This document shows, piece by piece, positions 52,901 through 60,039 of a DNA stretch of 64,000 bases; the first letter of the stretch is position 1, and the number at the start of each line of letters is the position of its first letter. The stretch covers positions 509,590 through 573,589 of the forward strand of contig JAFGBS010000009.1 of the NCBI GenBank assembly GCA_016933055.1, given 5' to 3'. Under the pieces are notes generated by a model. It made no database searches. It saw nothing but the letters and a program-made list of their open reading frames with translations, and was not told the DNA's origin. The translations under genes and the position numbers were made by a program. The DNA comes from Promethearchaeota archaeon (GTDB lineage: Archaea > Asgardarchaeota > Lokiarchaeia > Sigyniarchaeales > Promethearchaeaceae).

Positions 52901-54190
52901 TTTAAGCAGTTCCAAGAGCAAGATGTGCGATGGTTGGATCCCTCTCGATTGGAATTAGAAATTTTGCCTCTAATAATGAAAAATTTGGATACTATTGACA
53001 AACTAGAAGAATCTGTAGTATACAGTGTTAGTTTACTTACCAATACCTACGGAACCTCTCAAATCCTCAAGGAATTTCTAGTTCAAGCAATTCGTAAAAT
53101 AAGGAAATCTATTAATCAGCGAGTGAATATGATAAATTGTCTTATTCAAATCCCCGATATTGAATGGGATATCCGAATTATTCGTAAAATTATTTCATAT
53201 ACTAATTCATCGAACCCACAAATCCGTGAAGCGAGTTTAAAGGCATTGGTGATGGTACTAGACAAAATTAAACCATTGGAGAAATATCACGATATCACAA
53301 AATTAACTCATCAGAGATCTGTGAATCTTCTTATTAATGCAATTATGCAAAGAAAGTTTGCGCGTGATAAGGACGATGAAGTAAGATCAGTGTTCATCCG
53401 CATTGCTCGCGATATTGCAATTAAAAATCCAGATTTCAATGTACCTATGTTGTTTATCCGTGATCTTGGTGTTGATAAATCGTATATAATTTCAAGTCAA
53501 GCAATTTCTGCATATTTCAAATACATAAAAACCTATCCGGAGAAACTTGAAACAACTGCAGGATATTTGCGATTATTTGCAAATTCAAAGTACACACATA
53601 CCAAAAACTTAATTTTAGAGAATATTACTCAATTGGACTATACGGGATCAGAATTGACATATGTACTACCCACACTCTTGAAACTCGCAGAAGATAGTGA
53701 CTCAAGAATACGTAATAAAAGTTTGAAAATTTATCAAGAGATTTACCGGAATACGACTGATAAATTGTTCGATTTTATTGAACTTTTAGTCCGGGTCACT
53801 CGGAAAAAAGATCCTCGTATACGAATCGATTCACTAAATATAATATCAGAAATAGCATTTGAATTTCCTGAGGAAGTTTCTAAACGTAATCTTGTATTTG
53901 AGATGTTTACTCAACTTTCTAAGGACAATGACTCAGTAGTAAAACGAATGGTCTCAGAGAAACTTGAAAATATGATTAAAATCTTCCCAGAACATCTGAA
54001 CATTGTGTTACGTATGTTATATTCATTAATCCGCGAAAGTGATCGGAAAACATTCTTTAACTGTATTGAATCATTGCGTTATGTATTGTTACTCTATCCC
54101 GAACAGCGAAAAATCATCAGAGATGCAATCCAACGATTCTACAAGAGAACAGCGCATCCTGCGTTGGAAAAACTCCTTGAGGAATTTTAA
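49919..54190 (+). CDS. Giant membrane-anchored HEAT/ARM-solenoid protein
   Basis: The 1423-residue protein has about nine membrane segments in its first 415 residues (near 8-28, 50-76, 102-124, 157-178, 197-216, 241-261, 308-334, 345-367 and 393-414). The remaining 1000 residues are helical repeats of the HEAT type. Examples are DSRIRRLVLEAVGHICETYP and DPRIRIDSLNIISEIAFEFP, spaced about 35-40 residues with the usual Asp/Arg positions. Such solenoids hold large complexes, as in adaptins and coat proteins. Anchoring a long solenoid to the membrane suggests a scaffold role, which is inference. No family is recognised. Confidence 0.8.
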   Translation: MVKLGGRAINIGLSVLFGIIAVFLILRIWRYLRNELKTAPRQRIRDRFWITFSMLLFSVILTAVILFIAAMISSTVISNRAYLGKQGILSLLDPQLINAFEFPLLLPSTLVGLGIFIVIYPFGELFYMGQKTNDGAMEIQKWVEKNIIDRFQPPWSYMVGILTFFVIYLIPPYLITRLLPVMYSSVGSDMLNHPLSIYFVFLDWFMLFPIIYLTYYATIGTSQALFIGLKRNLRKAERKRIFYLITAFIAIITTILNLINYIPLLFRPGSLTTEISQAGEGAIGFLQREIGRLLNTVFGQGAEDIWYLFSIVVPLDLFIFFLSTMIFALVGFFSKFLNKEPLNRPILVLFAANILCGIPFQIFGFIITKWPWVFPVQNAYFSIPAIDVNTARIFIPAVTIDKIFMAIFLIYQLFFNKNLRQTVNELSISQAIADKEVKVLLKYAHNKDSRIRRLVLEAVGHICETYPDEIEDFLSVFYELAGDHDSEVIRAIGPAVKFISFRGTPENLVPILQIAFGTEQDVSISEMQKVLLELGRTNPEKVQSIYENLYEGYLPDKAKDAMVSVLHTLGDIFPELSYNIAIPLLERKTLRIRQGAMQIIKNLIHDFKPKFRSLYDKMKEIADNRKEPLRGAAIEAMAYICSVNGAYIDEFLHDYKEFIGLEDEDLKQVIGGLTQIIISFPEYIDRVFPQIATGFSDFHPELKGDIIITLGVISMHTSLEFYLANIHSHFLKIINEPKYRKILLNTLRFLFKARLELFNIEQCRNLLSSFLLDKDTETRKDSVNIINSIDFIYSFNIYLETLRKSEKREDKIFLLSSMNELLDSHYLTRDILDESLSQYFFKVLTAIDVEDSGILPLVTKLLCNLSQYSNPLTVISYAFLDSVLQGNNDHATSYVLSYFGKLIVQLQLNPNKYQIKMNYRQFIDEVKHFAENDQMPNSQISAFYTLTLLYNNDYNLGIEFYNFCYSHRNTKGTENRSTILKLLTNIACNTPEVFFKQFQEQDVRWLDPSRLELEILPLIMKNLDTIDKLEESVVYSVSLLTNTYGTSQILKEFLVQAIRKIRKSINQRVNMINCLIQIPDIEWDIRIIRKIISYTNSSNPQIREASLKALVMVLDKIKPLEKYHDITKLTHQRSVNLLINAIMQRKFARDKDDEVRSVFIRIARDIAIKNPDFNVPMLFIRDLGVDKSYIISSQAISAYFKYIKTYPEKLETTAGYLRLFANSKYTHTKNLILENITQLDYTGSELTYVLPTLLKLAEDSDSRIRNKSLKIYQEIYRNTTDKLFDFIELLVRVTRKKDPRIRIDSLNIISEIAFEFPEEVSKRNLVFEMFTQLSKDNDSVVKRMVSEKLENMIKIFPEHLNIVLRMLYSLIRESDRKTFFNCIESLRYVLLLYPEQRKIIRDAIQRFYKRTAHPALEKLLEEF

Positions 54191-54300
54191 AATCATTTTT
54201 CCTTTTTTTTTGTTTACAGAGTTCCCCAAGTTTTCTAAATTCGATCCAATAAACTTAATTTAGGGTATATCGAAAGGTAGAATACTACTAAAAGGAATAG

Positions 54301-55170
54301 TTGAAAATGGGAATAATGGAAGGAAAAATCGCATTAGTTGCAGGAAATCTTGGTAAACTAAAAAATGATAAATTTATATTAGATCTTGGTGGTTATATTG
54401 CGAAATATCTTGCAGATGAAGGCGCCAATGTCATAGTTATTGACTTAGAAGAAGGAATAACTAAAAGTTGTGTTAAACATTTAGGTCATACCAAAATAAA
54501 AGCAAAAACTTGTGACTTACTGAAAGATCGGGCATATGAAACGAAGAATTTTGAAGAAGATGGTCGAGTTAAAACCGATGTTATCTGGACCGATAGTCCA
54601 GCACACACATTAATCAAGGAAATTATTGACGAATACGGAAAATTGGATGCACTTGTTACCAATTTTGATTATTACGAAAAAGAAAAAATTTTGGATATAA
54701 CTGAAGAATCATACGCTAAAATGCGTGAGCTAAATGTTATACCTGTATTTCATCTTTTGGCAGCGGTTAGAGAACAATTTTCAGCACAGACGAAAACGAC
54801 AGGTTCATTTGCCAAGGTAGTAATTTTAACTAATATGGTAGGAAAAGCAGGATTAAATATGGCTGCTGTATACAGTGCTTTCAAAGCATCCATGATTGGT
54901 TTAACCAAAAATACCGCAAGAGAATTTGGACGTTTTGCAAGCGTAAATGCAGTTGCTATGGCTCCATTAGGGGGAAAAAGTATGCAGGGTCCAAAAGAAA
55001 GAGCTAAAAAAGTCTTTGCCCTTATAACAAGCACTGCAATGGGCAATTTAAGTATTATGCCAGAGCATATTACTCCTCTAGTAGGATTTTTGTGCTCAGA
55101 TGGTGCTGCTGCAATAACTGGACAAACTATCAGTATAGATGGAGGATTATGGCTCAAATTAGAGCAATAG
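54301..55170 (+). CDS. Short-chain dehydrogenase-like protein with an altered cofactor loop
   Basis: The protein has the SDR fold, with the catalytic YSAFKASMIGLTKNTARE (Tyr-x3-Lys), the NAVAMAPLGG segment and the C-terminal ITGQTISIDGGLW. The usual TGGGRGIG cofactor loop reads AGNLGKLKNDKFILDLGG, and the catalytic-Ser strand reads VVILTNMVGKAG, so the typical Ser is missing. It may bind NAD(P) differently or be a non-catalytic partner. Its stop is 12 bases before the next SDR, a standard FabG-like protein, which suggests a heteromeric pair (as in the FabG/SDR pairs of some fatty-acid systems). Confidence 0.75.
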   Translation: MKMGIMEGKIALVAGNLGKLKNDKFILDLGGYIAKYLADEGANVIVIDLEEGITKSCVKHLGHTKIKAKTCDLLKDRAYETKNFEEDGRVKTDVIWTDSPAHTLIKEIIDEYGKLDALVTNFDYYEKEKILDITEESYAKMRELNVIPVFHLLAAVREQFSAQTKTTGSFAKVVILTNMVGKAGLNMAAVYSAFKASMIGLTKNTAREFGRFASVNAVAMAPLGGKSMQGPKERAKKVFALITSTAMGNLSIMPEHITPLVGFLCSDGAAAITGQTISIDGGLWLKLEQ

Positions 55171-55182
55171 GAGTGGATCATT

Positions 55183-55977
55183 ATGGAAAATTTACTTAAA
55201 GGAAAAATAGCAATAATTACTGGTTCAGGACGAGGAATTGGTAAAGCAATTGCTGAATTATTTGTTGAACAAGGAGCAAAAGTCACAGTTAATGATATAG
55301 ATACAGATGTATGTAACCAAACTGCTGCTGAAATCAACGAGAAATATCCCAATTGTGCAATCTCATGTGTTGCTGATGTAACGAATAAAGAACAAGTTCA
55401 AAAAATGGTTGATGATACAATCGCAAAATTCGGAGATATTGATATTCTCGTAAACAATGCCGGATTAACTCGAGATGCGTTGATTCATAAGATGGATGAT
55501 AAATTAATGCGTTTAATAATAGATATTAATCTTAAAGGAACAATTCTCTGTACTCAAGCTGTACTTCCCAATATGTTGAAAGAAGAGAGAGATTACCAAT
55601 TTAAAAAAATCGTAAATTTTGCATCAACAACAGGTGTGAGTGGAAATATTGGGCAAACTAATTATGCAGTAGCTAAGGGTGGGGTTATAGGTTTTACTAA
55701 AGCATGTGCTAGAGAATATTCCCTCAACCGAATCTGTGTAAATAGCGTTGCCCCATCTTTTATCGAAACACGCATGACTCAAGAAAAAAAACCTGGTGAT
55801 AAGCTTGGTATTCCAAAAGCGATGCGAGATCTTATCATAAATGGGATTCCATTCGCTCGAGATGGTCGTGGGGGGCTTCCTTTGGACGTTGCTAAACTTT
55901 GCTTGTTTTTCTCTTCCACTTTAAGCGATTGGATCACGGGGCAACTATTAACATGCGATGGTGGAACCCATATTTAA
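55183..55977 (+). CDS. FabG-like short-chain dehydrogenase/reductase
   Basis: All classical SDR elements are present: ITGSGRGIGKAIAELF, DILVNNAGLTRDALIHKM, the FASTTG Ser strand, YAVAKGGVIGFTKACARE and ITGQLLTCDGGTHI. This type reduces 3-oxoacyl-ACP/CoA or other ketones with NADPH. An RBS-like AGGAGTG lies before the ATG. It is the second gene of a tight pair with the altered SDR. Its last 30 codons recur in damaged form at 56107-56202. Confidence 0.9.
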   Translation: MENLLKGKIAIITGSGRGIGKAIAELFVEQGAKVTVNDIDTDVCNQTAAEINEKYPNCAISCVADVTNKEQVQKMVDDTIAKFGDIDILVNNAGLTRDALIHKMDDKLMRLIIDINLKGTILCTQAVLPNMLKEERDYQFKKIVNFASTTGVSGNIGQTNYAVAKGGVIGFTKACAREYSLNRICVNSVAPSFIETRMTQEKKPGDKLGIPKAMRDLIINGIPFARDGRGGLPLDVAKLCLFFSSTLSDWITGQLLTCDGGTHI

Positions 55978-56038
55978 ATAAAATCCTCTTTTTTTATTTT
56001 TCATTGAGTTTTAATTTATAGTTTCCAACTAAAATTTC

Positions 56039-56305
56039 GATAAGATAACTATTAAGCAATTTTCGCCTTTTCCTTAGATGAGAAAACAGATCAGAAAATC
56101 AAGATATTATATGTTGCAAAACTATGTTTATTCTTCTCATCAACCTTAAGTGACTGGATTACAGGTCAGTTGCTGATCCGTGATGGTGCTGCATTTATAT
56201 AATTTATTTTTTTTTTCCCCTTGTGGGACTTAATTTCTTTATAAACTTTCTAATGGATATTTCTATAGATAAGATATTAAGCAATTTTCAACTTTTCCTT
56301 AAGTG
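56039..56305 (+). repeat. Two imperfect direct repeat copies (56039-56077 and 56268-56305)
   Basis: GATAAGAT(AACT)ATTAAGCAATTTT followed by CTTTTCCTTA occurs at 56039-56077 and, with a three-base deletion and small changes, at 56268-56305. Each copy lies downstream of an SDR 3' end (the intact gene and the remnant), so the unit duplicated is SDR end plus downstream flank, about 229 bases apart. Confidence 0.75.
56107..56202 (+). pseudogene. Remnant of a FabG-like SDR 3' end
   Basis: The plus-strand frame from 56113 to the TAA at 56200-56202 encodes VAKLCLFFSSTLSDWITGQ followed by a variant LLIRDGAAFI ending. The intact SDR at 55183 ends with the same VAKLCLFFSSTLSDWITGQ and LLTCDGGTHI. The nucleotide sequences differ by many silent changes, so the copy is old. 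Upstream of 56107 the similarity stops and no start codon is available. Confidence 0.85.
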
Positions 56306-56337
56306 TACAAACAGAAGATTTTAGAGCTGATTAATGA

Positions 56338-57687
56338 GTGCAAACCACCAAGTACGAGCACGTTATATTCTATTTAGATGTCACTGGATCCCATGTAAAG
56401 CGAAAAGATGTTACCAAGGCAGTGATCCAATTTATCAAAGAAAAATCACATCTGAACCCTCTTACTAAATATGGACTCATGTATTTTAAAGCGGGGGGGT
56501 ATCCTGAATATATTGATGAGGATGATTCCGACCTAATAGTAAAAAAAATCAATGACGATTGGAAAGATAAAGAAAGTGCTGAAAATTTTTTGGAAAATGG
56601 TCTGTTTTATTGTTTATCAGTTGTGGCTCAAAAATCTACTGAACGTGCGGGTGAATTTCGCGTAATTGTTATAACTGATAAGCCCTCAAATAAACCAGCG
56701 GAATATCAAGAGGCATTATTCAACTTAGTTGACACCGTTTGCTTTTTTCCAACTTATATTGATATTATTCGGGTAGGGTCGCAACGCTTCTATTCTGATG
56801 ATGTGAAATTGCGGATCGTTACTTCTACGACGAATGGAGGTCTCTTTTACGTTTCAGAGTCAAAACACCTTACTCAAATCCTTCAAGGATTAACCAAAAG
56901 CAAACGTTTTACTGCTTTAAACCAACCCGAGAAAATTGTAATAGATGAAGATAATAAAGAATTTTATGAGAATTTGGCAACAGATCTTTTAACTCCGACT
57001 CCTCATGAGGAATTGGGTTTATGTGCATTTTGTAACAGTGAGATCTGTGATAGCGGGATTTATACTCGAATCTTAAAATGCTATAATTGTGGTTCTTCTT
57101 TTCATGAATACCATATTGGAAAATATGCCTTCGACCATAATATCGGATTACCGCATATTTTTCGATGTCCTCAATGTGATGTGTTATTAAAAATGGATGA
57201 ACACGCAGTTCTTGTGATTAACGATATACTTATCGAACAGGAAACAGGAGATTTTATGGATGATGAAAAATTCCAAGGGGAATATTATAACACAGAAGCG
57301 TCGGAGATAGAAATGGAAGTAAATATGGAATCGGTGTTAGAACAAGAAAATCTGAATGATGAATATTTTGAAATTACCGAGCAAGAACTACAGAATCCCT
57401 CAAATAAAAATGGACAAACAATCCCCCTCCGCCCAAGTGGATTTGGTTTTTTCCAGAAGCCTCTGGTTAACTTAAACGGAGTAAAAAACCCAGAATATGA
57501 AGTTCCTGCCTCTATCGATTCATCTACACCCGTGAATGAAACATTCGAAACGCAAAAAACAGTAACGTCCCCAAATTCTCGTTCTAAACGCTCATCCAAT
57601 ACACGAAAATTCTTGGTATGTAAAATCTGTGGAACTTCGAATAATATTTATAATAAAAAATGTAAAAATTGTGGAGTTGATCTTTAG
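56338..57687 (+). CDS. VWA-domain protein with RING-like zinc finger and C-terminal zinc ribbon
   Basis: The 449-residue protein starts at GTG 56338. Residues 5-205 form a von Willebrand A fold with a MIDAS-like DVTGS (14-18). Residues about 226-285 hold a Cys/His cluster: CAFC, CYNC, FHEYHIG and CPQC, in RING-like order. An acidic linker follows, then a zinc ribbon (CKIC and CKNC) at the end. VWA plus RING-like zinc finger is the architecture of TFIIH subunit p44/Ssl1, but no p44 homology beyond domain order is claimed. The stop overlaps the next convergent gene by four bases. Confidence 0.72.
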   Translation: MQTTKYEHVIFYLDVTGSHVKRKDVTKAVIQFIKEKSHLNPLTKYGLMYFKAGGYPEYIDEDDSDLIVKKINDDWKDKESAENFLENGLFYCLSVVAQKSTERAGEFRVIVITDKPSNKPAEYQEALFNLVDTVCFFPTYIDIIRVGSQRFYSDDVKLRIVTSTTNGGLFYVSESKHLTQILQGLTKSKRFTALNQPEKIVIDEDNKEFYENLATDLLTPTPHEELGLCAFCNSEICDSGIYTRILKCYNCGSSFHEYHIGKYAFDHNIGLPHIFRCPQCDVLLKMDEHAVLVINDILIEQETGDFMDDEKFQGEYYNTEASEIEMEVNMESVLEQENLNDEYFEITEQELQNPSNKNGQTIPLRPSGFGFFQKPLVNLNGVKNPEYEVPASIDSSTPVNETFETQKTVTSPNSRSKRSSNTRKFLVCKICGTSNNIYNKKCKNCGVDL

Positions 57688-57959
57688 AGTTCTTCAGGGA
57701 AATCTTCTGTAAATTCGACTTCTAATTCCCACCTGCTTTTCAGCTTTTTTCGATTCGCAAGATGGAATTTAGTGTATTTCGCTTCAGCCTTTATAACCTT
57801 TTCCCGCTTCTTGAGCTCTTTAGCTTGTATAAAGGCATTTGTTTCTGGTTTAGGACGAATCTCTCGGGGATCCACTTCAAAATTAAGATTTTTAATTTCC
57901 CCTGAGATTCTCGTTCGGTTTGAATGGTGTGTATGTTTCTTATCTGGCATTAACTTCAA
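57684..57959 (-). CDS. Small charged protein of unknown function
   Basis: The 91-residue protein is rich in Lys, Arg and Glu (KELKKREKVIKAEAKYTKFH helix) with a short acidic C-terminus. Met4 is an equally good start. It overlaps the end of the VWA gene by four bases in convergent orientation. No family is recognised; a nucleic-acid or ribosome-associated role would be a guess. Confidence 0.5.
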   Translation of the reverse strand: MKLMPDKKHTHHSNRTRISGEIKNLNFEVDPREIRPKPETNAFIQAKELKKREKVIKAEAKYTKFHLANRKKLKSRWELEVEFTEDFPEEL

Positions 57960-58122
57960 CTCGATTTGATTGTAATTAAAAGATAAATAATTTCAATAAA
58001 ATGTAACAAAAATCACTTTCAGGGTATCTTGAAAAAATTAAGGCAGTTTTCGTCATAGCCCCAAAGAATTAGTCAGAATAGATTTTTATAACTTACTGTT
58101 ATCAAATTATAAGTCCAAAGAT

Positions 58123-60039
58123 TTATGTTCTAGCGAATTTTTTTCTCCGTTCTTTCACTATATGCTGTTCCAATTCATCAAAAGTCGCACTAGGTCGAGT
58201 AAATTGCATCTCGTAAAGGTGATTATAGAGACCCTCTTTATTTTTTACCAATTCTTCATGAGTTCCTATTTGAATTATTCTACCATTTTCGAGAACACAG
58301 ATCAGATCTGCATTCAGAACAGTTGATAATCGGTGAGCAATTATAAATGAATTTCTGTTTTCCAACAAAGTTTTCAAAGCTTCTTGAATCTTTAATTCTG
58401 TATAAGGATCTACCGAGGAAGTAGCTTCATCTAATATTAGAATCCGTGGATTAGCTATGAGAGCCCGAGCAAACGAAATAAGTTGTCTCTGACCCACACT
58501 CAGTAAAGTTCCCCGTTCACGTACTTCCGTTTCATAACCATTCACTAATTTCATGATGAATTTATGGGCTCCTAATTTCCTAGTAGTCTTCAATATCTCT
58601 TTATCCGTTGCATCTGGTTTACCATAGCGTATGTTTTCCATGACGGTACCACTAAATAAATACGTATCTTGAAGTACAATTGCCATTTGGTTTCGTAAAG
58701 ACTCTGGATCGATCTTTCTGATGTCTATTCCATCAATTAAAATCCGACCCTCAGTAGGATCATAAAATCGTGCGAGTAAGGAAATTAATGTGGTCTTACC
58801 GGCTCCTGTAAACCCAACGAAGGCAATCGATTGATTTGGTGAGACTTTTAAGTTAACCTCTTTAAGAACGGGAATATCTTTTTCATAAGAGAAACTCAAA
58901 TCTTGGAATTCTATATTACCTTCAATACGATCAATATAAACCGCGTCTTTAGGGGAAGTAAGTTGAGGTTTTGTGTCTAGGATTGTTAAAATACGTTCTC
59001 CAGCAGCCATTGCCAGCTGAATTGTGTTATAAAAGTTGACCAAATTACCTAATGGACCTATAAAGAACGCTACAAGAAGAAAATAAGATACAAGCTCCGG
59101 AATAGTGAGATCTCCTGCATCCACTAACCTTGAACCCACAATGAGAATAGTACCCATAATAAGAGCTAAAATTATTTGAACAAATGGGACCAGAAAAGCC
59201 TGTAAACGAGCTGCAGACAAATTAACACTACGATCCGCCTCTGCCGCCAATTGAAAACTCTCGATATTTTGCTGTTCAGTTACGAATGCTTTTATGGTCC
59301 TACTTCCCTGAATAGTTTCTTGCAGTAAACTTGTGATAATCGAAATCGTTTGACGTGTTCTCCTCCAGTATTCTCTTGCTTTTCTCGCTATCAAAAAGAA
59401 GATTATTCCTAATACTGGAACAAACCCAAGGATTAGAAAAGTCAACCTCCAAGAGAAAAACATCATTAAGGTCATCGCAATAACTACAGTGAGAAGATCT
59501 GCAATGATTTGTATTGCGGCATTACTAATCAAATTGTTAACTCGATCTACATCATTCGAGAGTGTGGAAAGGATTTTTCCCGAAGGTCTCGAACTATAAT
59601 ACTTTAAAGATAATGTTTGGATATGCGAAAATAACTCTGTTCGGATATCACTTATAGCGGTTAAACTTAAGTTTGCAACATTTCTTTGGTAAATCCATTT
59701 AAGGAATAAATTGAAGGTTACAACTCCCAATAAGATCAAGGATGCGATCCATATTTCATTCCATGCTTGATTTTGTAAGAGAGGGTCGTCAGTAACAGCG
59801 CTAATGGATCCTATAATTCTATACATCAGTAGAGGGAATGCAAGTCCAGTTAAAGATACAATAATGGATAAAATGAAAAGAACTGTGATTTTTCTTTTAT
59901 ATTTAAGGATATAATTAAAAAGTCGCTTTATAATGACATAATCCTTATACTTCCATGTACGTTGTTCTTCCTCGGGGATATCCGTTCTTCGATTTTTACG
60001 TTCAATTCGACGTTGTCTTCTTGATTTCTTCTGTGTCAA
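58123..60039 (-). CDS. ABC exporter half with canonical ATPase site residues
   Basis: The 638-residue protein has six membrane helices (about 45-345) and a C-terminal nucleotide-binding domain: Walker A GFTGAGKTTL, Q-loop QDTYLFSG, signature LSVGQ (not LSGGQ), Walker B ILILDEATSSVD with the catalytic Glu, and the His-switch IIAHRL. A basic N-terminus precedes the helices. Its start overlaps the stop of the other ABC gene by four bases. The pair therefore fits a heterodimeric B-type exporter such as TM287/288, in which one site is degenerate. The cargo is unknown. Confidence 0.92.
   Translation of the reverse strand: MTQKKSRRQRRIERKNRRTDIPEEEQRTWKYKDYVIIKRLFNYILKYKRKITVLFILSIIVSLTGLAFPLLMYRIIGSISAVTDDPLLQNQAWNEIWIASLILLGVVTFNLFLKWIYQRNVANLSLTAISDIRTELFSHIQTLSLKYYSSRPSGKILSTLSNDVDRVNNLISNAAIQIIADLLTVVIAMTLMMFFSWRLTFLILGFVPVLGIIFFLIARKAREYWRRTRQTISIITSLLQETIQGSRTIKAFVTEQQNIESFQLAAEADRSVNLSAARLQAFLVPFVQIILALIMGTILIVGSRLVDAGDLTIPELVSYFLLVAFFIGPLGNLVNFYNTIQLAMAAGERILTILDTKPQLTSPKDAVYIDRIEGNIEFQDLSFSYEKDIPVLKEVNLKVSPNQSIAFVGFTGAGKTTLISLLARFYDPTEGRILIDGIDIRKIDPESLRNQMAIVLQDTYLFSGTVMENIRYGKPDATDKEILKTTRKLGAHKFIMKLVNGYETEVRERGTLLSVGQRQLISFARALIANPRILILDEATSSVDPYTELKIQEALKTLLENRNSFIIAHRLSTVLNADLICVLENGRIIQIGTHEELVKNKEGLYNHLYEMQFTRPSATFDELEQHIVKERRKKFART

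Larger units (their letters stand above)
55978..56337. other. Spacer made of a partial duplication
   Basis: 360 bases. It contains T-rich runs after the SDR stop (55985-55998), a remnant of another SDR 3' end (56107-56202), another T-rich run (56205-56218) and two copies of a 38-39-base segment (see the repeat entry). No intact gene is present. Confidence 0.7.

Noticed and set aside
54750..55352. A 200-codon minus-strand ORF spanning two SDR genes
   Set aside because: Both SDR genes on the plus strand have complete family motifs; this frame is antisense, Ala/Pro-rich by complement and crosses their junction.
56338..57687. Assignment as archaeal TFIIH p44
   Set aside because: Only the domain order fits; the zinc cluster spacing differs from the p44 RING and no TFIIH partner is nearby, so it is listed as VWA/zinc-finger protein.
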